NCBI GenBank assembly: GCA_050700495.1
Contig: JBOHHF010000204.1
Coordinates: 1-9,042, forward strand
DNA length: 9,042 nucleotides
DNA from: GCA-003244245 sp050700495
Lineage (GTDB): Bacteria > Actinomycetota > Actinomycetes > Mycobacteriales > Pseudonocardiaceae
Direction: 5' to 3'
Part shown: one piece after another, positions 5,949-9,042 of the stretch
How positions within the stretch are numbered: position 1 is the stretch's first letter
How the letters are laid out: each line of letters begins with the position of its first letter
Position numbers and translations under genes: made by a program
Notes under the pieces: generated by a model
What the model was told of the DNA's origin: nothing
The model's input: the letters and a program-made list of their open reading frames with translations, nothing else
Databases searched by the model: none

Positions 5949-6839
5949 GGCAAGTAGCCGCTGCACACCCTCACCGAGCCGTTGTGGATCCGACGGCCCG
6001 ACGGTGAGCGACATCGGCTCGCCGGACCGGCGGTTGACCGTCACCTGGTACCGGCCGTCGACGTTGTCGCACCAGCGCAGGATGTCCGAGCGGCGCACCT
6101 GACCGGACGGGTCCCGCGTGTTGGCGGCGATCTGTCCGGCCCGGGCGTGGGGTTTATCCAGGATCGCGGCGGCGGCGGTGTTGTCACGTTCGGCGCTGGA
6201 CCGAACAGGGGACGCGGACACCAACAACCCGCCACCGGGCTGCGCCGTCGCTGGTTGGGGCGCGCCGAATTGTCGGGCACCTGGTTGTCGGACACCGTCT
6301 TGTCGGACACCGTCTTGTCGGGCGCCGAATTGTCGGACACCGGGTTGCCGGGCGCCGGGTTGCCCGGCACCGGGTTGCGGAGTCACGGTCACTGCGGTGC
6401 TGCGGCCCGGCGGGTGTGACGGGAGCCGACTCGTCACCGCCGCGGCCAGCCCCGTCGCGGGGATCACCGTCAGCAACGTCGCGCCAGGCTGATCGGGACG
6501 CTGCAGTGCACAGACACCTGCGCTGCCGCCCCGAGCCGCGACCACCCGAACCGGCTGATCAGCCACCGCGTCGGCAAGCCACACCGAATCGACCCAGGTG
6601 GCCGGCCAGTGCAGCAGGCGCAACGCAGTCTCAAGATCGGCGTCCACCCGACCCGCGCGGAGCAGGCCGAGCTCGGCGAGCTCGACGCACACGTCGGCCC
6701 GAACCCGAGCGCGCTCGACGCGGGTGCGCCCGTGCGAGTGCACCTGGATCGGCGAGGGGTAGCGCTCCAGGCCCAGCACCTCGGTGAGCACGTCCCATTG
6801 CGCGGCGCTGAGCCGCCATGCCAGGGGCATCACAGTCAT
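5934..6839 (-). CDS. EspG-family ESX secretion-associated protein with 5-residue repeat tract
   Basis: EspG proteins are cytosolic chaperones that bind the helical tip of PPE proteins and deliver them to type VII (ESX) secretion systems. In this 301-residue protein the N-terminal part (1-150) reads like the family, starting with WRLSAAQWDVLTEVLGLE and continuing through ELGLL and ETALRLLHWP. The C-terminal part (about 206-301) carries the conserved ending with RRSDILRWCDNVDGRYQVT and LLAAL. Between them lie ten 5-residue repeats (155-204), absent from typical EspG. The ATG at 6839 overlaps the PPE stop as ATGA, which supports this start and fits a chaperone-client pair. An in-frame ATG at 6830 is the alternative. 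There is no signal peptide. I rate the family call as good; the ESX partner system is not identifiable. Confidence 0.82.
   Translation of the reverse strand: MTVMPLAWRLSAAQWDVLTEVLGLERYPSPIQVHSHGRTRVERARVRADVCVELAELGLLRAGRVDADLETALRLLHWPATWVDSVWLADAVADQPVRVVAARGGSAGVCALQRPDQPGATLLTVIPATGLAAAVTSRLPSHPPGRSTAVTVTPQPGAGQPGARQPGVRQFGARQDGVRQDGVRQPGARQFGAPQPATAQPGGGLLVSASPVRSSAERDNTAAAAILDKPHARAGQIAANTRDPSGQVRRSDILRWCDNVDGRYQVTVNRRSGEPMSLTVGPSDPQRLGEGVQRLLAALQP
6228..6377 (-). repeat. 15-bp minisatellite, ten units, encoding QxGxx pentapeptides
   Basis: Glutamine codons recur every 15 bases from 6377 down to 6240. The encoded units are QPGAG, QPGAR, QPGVR, QFGAR, QDGVR, QDGVR, QPGAR, QFGAP, QPATA and QPGGG. 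Units five and six (6317-6303 and 6302-6288) are identical at DNA level, pointing to recent duplication; outer units are more diverged. The tract is in frame and forms a flexible, Arg-containing insert between the two halves of the EspG-family protein. Unit number could vary between strains by slippage without breaking the frame. Confidence 0.95.
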
Positions 6840-8113
6840 CCCCCGTGTTCGGGTGGATCCTCGCCGATCACCGGTGGAGCGACCTTACGACCATCGGAGA
6901 AGACATCGTCCATCTCGATGAGGTAGGAAGGGCGCCGGTGCTCGGTGTCCTGATCGCCGTTACCACGTCCACCGCCGATCGGTGAGATCAGATCGCCCAG
7001 GCCGGCGCGCCCGCCTGGCACGCCGCTGACGCCGCGGCCTAGGCCGGCCACCATCCGACCCTCGGGGACCGGTGCCGCGACACCCGATCGGCGGGGCCCG
7101 AACTCGGTGGCGCTGCCCGCGCCTGCGCCGGCAAGCCCACCACTGGCCCGCCCGACCTGCCCGCTGACGGGTCGACCACTCCCGGGCTGCACGACGCCGC
7201 CGGCTCGGCGAGCCCGCCGGATGTCGTCGCCACCCGTGCTCGAGGTCGAAATCGGGAGCCCGGCCGCCGCGACGGCGGGGGTGACCTGCCCGCCGACGGG
7301 CTGGCGTGACCCGATCGGTTCGGCGAGGGGACCGCCGCTGTGGTTCACCGGCCCGGTGGGCCCGCCACTGGTCACGCCTTGTAGCTCAGCTGCGGTCGGC
7401 TGCGAGGATGGGGAGTAGGCAGCCGCGTACGGGCTGACACCGCCGCCGGGCACGCTCGGTCCAGGTTGGCCGACCCCCGGTACGGGCCAGGTGTGGGGAG
7501 GTTGCTCGGGGGGCTGCAAGGTCGGGTCGATCAGCTGCGGGTAGACCGGCACGGCAACGCGGTGGTCGTTGATCGGCGCGGAGTACACATTGTTCATGAT
7601 CTGCACGGCCTCGGTGTGCGCCTCGGATTGCGCCTGGTCCTGCGCGACCGCGTCGATGAACGCGCCGGTCGGGCCGCCGAGGGCGAAGCTGCGCAGTGAC
7701 TGCCCCCAGTCGTGCGATATCGCCGGGGGCACGGTGGCCTTGGCCTGCCCGGCGCTGGAGCCGGAGGCATCCATCAGCGCTGTGGTGTGGTCAGCAGCGT
7801 CGGCCACACTGGCCGACCACTGGGTGACCGGTCCGAGGGCGGCGACCGCCGCATCGGCTGCCGCGCCACGCCACCCGCCGGACACAGTCTCGTTCAGAGC
7901 ACGGGTAAACCCGGTGACGATGTCGGTCGCGTGCCGACCCAGGTCGCCCCACCCGCCGGCGGCGTCGCTGATGTCGCCGGGGTCGACCGAGGTGTCCAGC
8001 ATCGAACGGATCTCCGCATGCCCCCAGGATGCCCAGTTACTCGACCCGCCGTCAGTACCGCTGGGTCCGCCGAAGTCGAGCAGGTCGGCCACGACGTCGA
8101 TGGGTCCAGCCAT
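6836..8113 (-). CDS. PPE-like / WXG100-superfamily ESX substrate
   Basis: This 425-residue protein is a probable type VII secretion substrate. The N-terminal helical domain (about 1-180) has a helix-turn-helix with W81-R-G83 (the WxG turn) and ends in EAVQIMNNVYSAPI. A long Gly/Pro/Ser-rich disordered region (about 195-390) follows. A short conserved tail comes last, with RRPSYLIEMDDVF (393-405) and KVAPPVIGE (410-418), as I know it from PPE-domain proteins of Pseudonocardiaceae. I see no canonical YxxxD/E export signal within this protein, so it may be exported as a complex with a partner. The ATG at 8113 has GGGGAG 5 bases upstream, and the gene starts one base after the DUF3558 stop. Its stop overlaps the EspG-family start, which fits EspG acting as its chaperone. 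Confidence 0.82.
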   Translation of the reverse strand: MAGPIDVVADLLDFGGPSGTDGGSSNWASWGHAEIRSMLDTSVDPGDISDAAGGWGDLGRHATDIVTGFTRALNETVSGGWRGAAADAAVAALGPVTQWSASVADAADHTTALMDASGSSAGQAKATVPPAISHDWGQSLRSFALGGPTGAFIDAVAQDQAQSEAHTEAVQIMNNVYSAPINDHRVAVPVYPQLIDPTLQPPEQPPHTWPVPGVGQPGPSVPGGGVSPYAAAYSPSSQPTAAELQGVTSGGPTGPVNHSGGPLAEPIGSRQPVGGQVTPAVAAAGLPISTSSTGGDDIRRARRAGGVVQPGSGRPVSGQVGRASGGLAGAGAGSATEFGPRRSGVAAPVPEGRMVAGLGRGVSGVPGGRAGLGDLISPIGGGRGNGDQDTEHRRPSYLIEMDDVFSDGRKVAPPVIGEDPPEHGG

Positions 8114-8114
8114 C

Positions 8115-8633
8115 TCAACTCCCCGCCTTCGGCAACCGAGGTTCGATCATCTGCGCGATCCGCAGCGCCGCGGCACACGAATCGATCTTCGGAGGATCCG
8201 GACTGAACGCCGGCGCCACGCTCACCACCAGCGACACCGGCCCACCCTCTATCAACTGCGCACATTGCGTGCGGTCACGCCGTACCCCGAGTTGAACTCC
8301 AGCCCGCCCGTTGACCGTGTTCTCCGTGAAGCTGGTGAACGCCGGATCATCTCGCCGAGCCTTATACGCGGAGACGGTGTCCTCGTCCCGCTGCAGACTC
8401 AGCGTGATGGGTTTGCCCACCCACTGGCAGCCGACCACGCCTACCTCGTCGAACGGCTTGCGGGTGTCCAGCTTGATGCCCAACCCGGTCAGTTCCGCAT
8501 CGGTCAAGATGGTGCACATATCCACCCGGCTGGCGTCGGCCACCGCAGGCGGCGTGGAAGGCTCTGACACCTGCGAACCGCAGCCGACCGTAACCAGCCC
8601 CACCGAGACCACCGCAACAAGACCGCGCCTCAT
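8115..8633 (-). CDS. DUF3558 family lipoprotein
   Basis: This 172-residue protein has a short signal peptide ending in VTVGC, with probable lipidation at C18; Thr at position -3 is a non-ideal lipobox. A Ser/Pro linker and a single compact domain follow. The block DMCTILTDAELTGLGI (38-53), GCQW (68-71) and four Cys residues (40, 69, 124, 153), which could form two disulfides, match the DUF3558 family of actinobacterial lipoproteins. The function is unknown. Position between an Esx-like gene and a PPE-like gene suggests a role on the outside of the membrane with the secreted proteins. The ATG at 8633 overlaps the upstream stop as ATGA, and the next gene starts one base after this stop. Confidence 0.87.
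   Translation of the reverse strand: MRRGLVAVVSVGLVTVGCGSQVSEPSTPPAVADASRVDMCTILTDAELTGLGIKLDTRKPFDEVGVVGCQWVGKPITLSLQRDEDTVSAYKARRDDPAFTSFTENTVNGRAGVQLGVRRDRTQCAQLIEGGPVSLVVSVAPAFSPDPPKIDSCAAALRIAQMIEPRLPKAGS
8119..8124 (-). promoter_or_regulatory. Ribosome binding site of the PPE-like gene
   Basis: GGGGAG on the minus strand lies 5 bases before the ATG at 8113, inside the last codons of the DUF3558 gene, and fixes the start. Confidence 0.7.
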
Positions 8634-9019
8634 CCGGATTGGCCCCGGAACATCTGCTGGCCGGTCGCGTCGGCTTCGGTGACGGTGCGTCCGGCCGCCC
8701 GGTAGGTGGCCGCCATGTTCGCGAACACCCGTTGAGCGTTCGTCATCGTGTCGATGAACTCCTGTCCGGCCTCGGCGAACCGAGCCGCGGCCGCTTCACC
8801 GTCCTCGTTGTCGCCGAATTTGCGCTTCCAGGTGAGCCTATCCGCCCGGGCCAGCCATTGATCGATCTCCTCGATCACCTGGTCGCAGTGGGCGGCGGCG
8901 CGCTCGGCGACACCCGCCTCCATCCATAGCGCACCCGCGGCCACTGCGCGCTGCAGATCGGTCTGCTGTTGATCCGCACCAGCCAGCCACGTACCGGCCT
9001 GCTCGAAGCTGCTCGCCAT
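8630..9019 (-). CDS. Small helical WXG100/Esx-like protein
   Basis: This 129-residue, mostly alpha-helical protein lacks a signal peptide. It appears to form a helical hairpin: helices about 5-62 and 73-112 joined by the turn LTWKRKFGDNEDG (62-74). The turn has F68-G69 and a nearby W64 where WXG100 proteins carry WxG. Its C-terminus (MAATYRAAGRTVTEAD) resembles those of type VII secretion targets in Pseudonocardiaceae, although no exact YxxxD/E motif is present. I infer it is the Esx/PE-like partner of the PPE-like protein encoded two genes downstream; the family is not firmly recognised. The ATG at 9019 has an excellent GGAGGAGGG 6 bases upstream. It is the first visible gene of the ESX-accessory operon, with the promoter probably just outside the window. 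Confidence 0.75.
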   Translation of the reverse strand: MASSFEQAGTWLAGADQQQTDLQRAVAAGALWMEAGVAERAAAHCDQVIEEIDQWLARADRLTWKRKFGDNEDGEAAAARFAEAGQEFIDTMTNAQRVFANMAATYRAAGRTVTEADATGQQMFRGQSG

Positions 9020-9025
9020 TGCGTA

Positions 9026-9034
9026 CCCTCCTCC
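9026..9034 (-). promoter_or_regulatory. Strong Shine-Dalgarno of the Esx-like gene
   Basis: GGAGGAGGG on the minus strand lies 6 bases upstream of the ATG at 9019. It is the best ribosome site in the window, and the gene it serves does not overlap an upstream gene here, consistent with the head of an operon. Confidence 0.8.
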
Positions 9035-9042
9035 AACCCGGG

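Noticed and set aside
4988..6007. Plus-strand open frame of 339 codons opposite the SurA-type gene
   Set aside because: It is a mirror of the minus-strand gene with His/Gly/Asp-rich shadow composition and no domain; the minus gene has a lipobox, ribosome site and coupled junction.
6228..6377. CRISPR-like periodic array
   Set aside because: The 15-bp units are contiguous with no spacers and encode in-frame pentapeptides inside a gene.
7569..8567. Plus-strand open frame of 332 codons opposite the PPE-like and DUF3558 genes
   Set aside because: It spans two real genes antisense and shows no coherent domain or ribosome site.

Overview
The window is GC-rich, densely packed chromosomal DNA from a high-GC actinobacterium. 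The best guess is a member of the Pseudonocardiales (the Saccharopolyspora/Amycolatopsis/Pseudonocardia kind). That guess rests on a DUF3558 lipoprotein, a PPE-like protein and an EspG-family protein beside the syntenic block mazG - lytic transglycosylase - eno - ftsB - DUF501. The block matches the order mazG-lpqU-eno-Rv1024-Rv1025 known from Mycobacterium tuberculosis. Ten of eleven genes lie on the minus strand; only a small TPR gene is on plus. Four genes use GTG starts supported by an SD sequence or by overlap with the preceding stop.

Right part, read in minus-strand order from 9019 down to 5934: a type VII secretion (ESX/WXG100-associated) accessory module. It consists of a small helical Esx/WXG100-like protein, a DUF3558 lipoprotein, a PPE-like protein with a long Gly/Pro-rich tail, and an EspG-family chaperone whose middle is ten copies of a 5-residue repeat. 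Junctions are ATGA, TGA-G-ATG and ATGA, so the four are almost certainly one translationally coupled operon. No ESX ATPase, membrane channel or mycosin gene is in the window, so the secretion apparatus would have to be encoded elsewhere.

Middle part, 5890 down to 2961: a lipoprotein with a SurA-type N-terminal domain, overlapped by GTGA with mazG (NTP pyrophosphohydrolase), then an MltB-like lytic transglycosylase (LpqU-like) behind an 87-bp leader that carries GTAAC/GTCAC repeats. A convergent TPR gene (2537-2926) sits between the transglycosylase and eno.

Left part, 2382 down to 119: eno (enolase), ftsB (divisome septum-formation initiator) and a DUF501 gene overlapping ftsB by 8 bp, closed by a perfect 25-bp-stem hairpin at 35-100. 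Two short tandem duplications span stop codons, at the ends of eno and espG. No rRNA, tRNA, CRISPR array, transposase or integrase was seen. No stretch longer than about 160 bp lacks a gene; the largest gap is 2383-2536. The most distinctive part is the ESX-substrate/EspG module fused to a housekeeping locus, with its minisatellite-bearing EspG.
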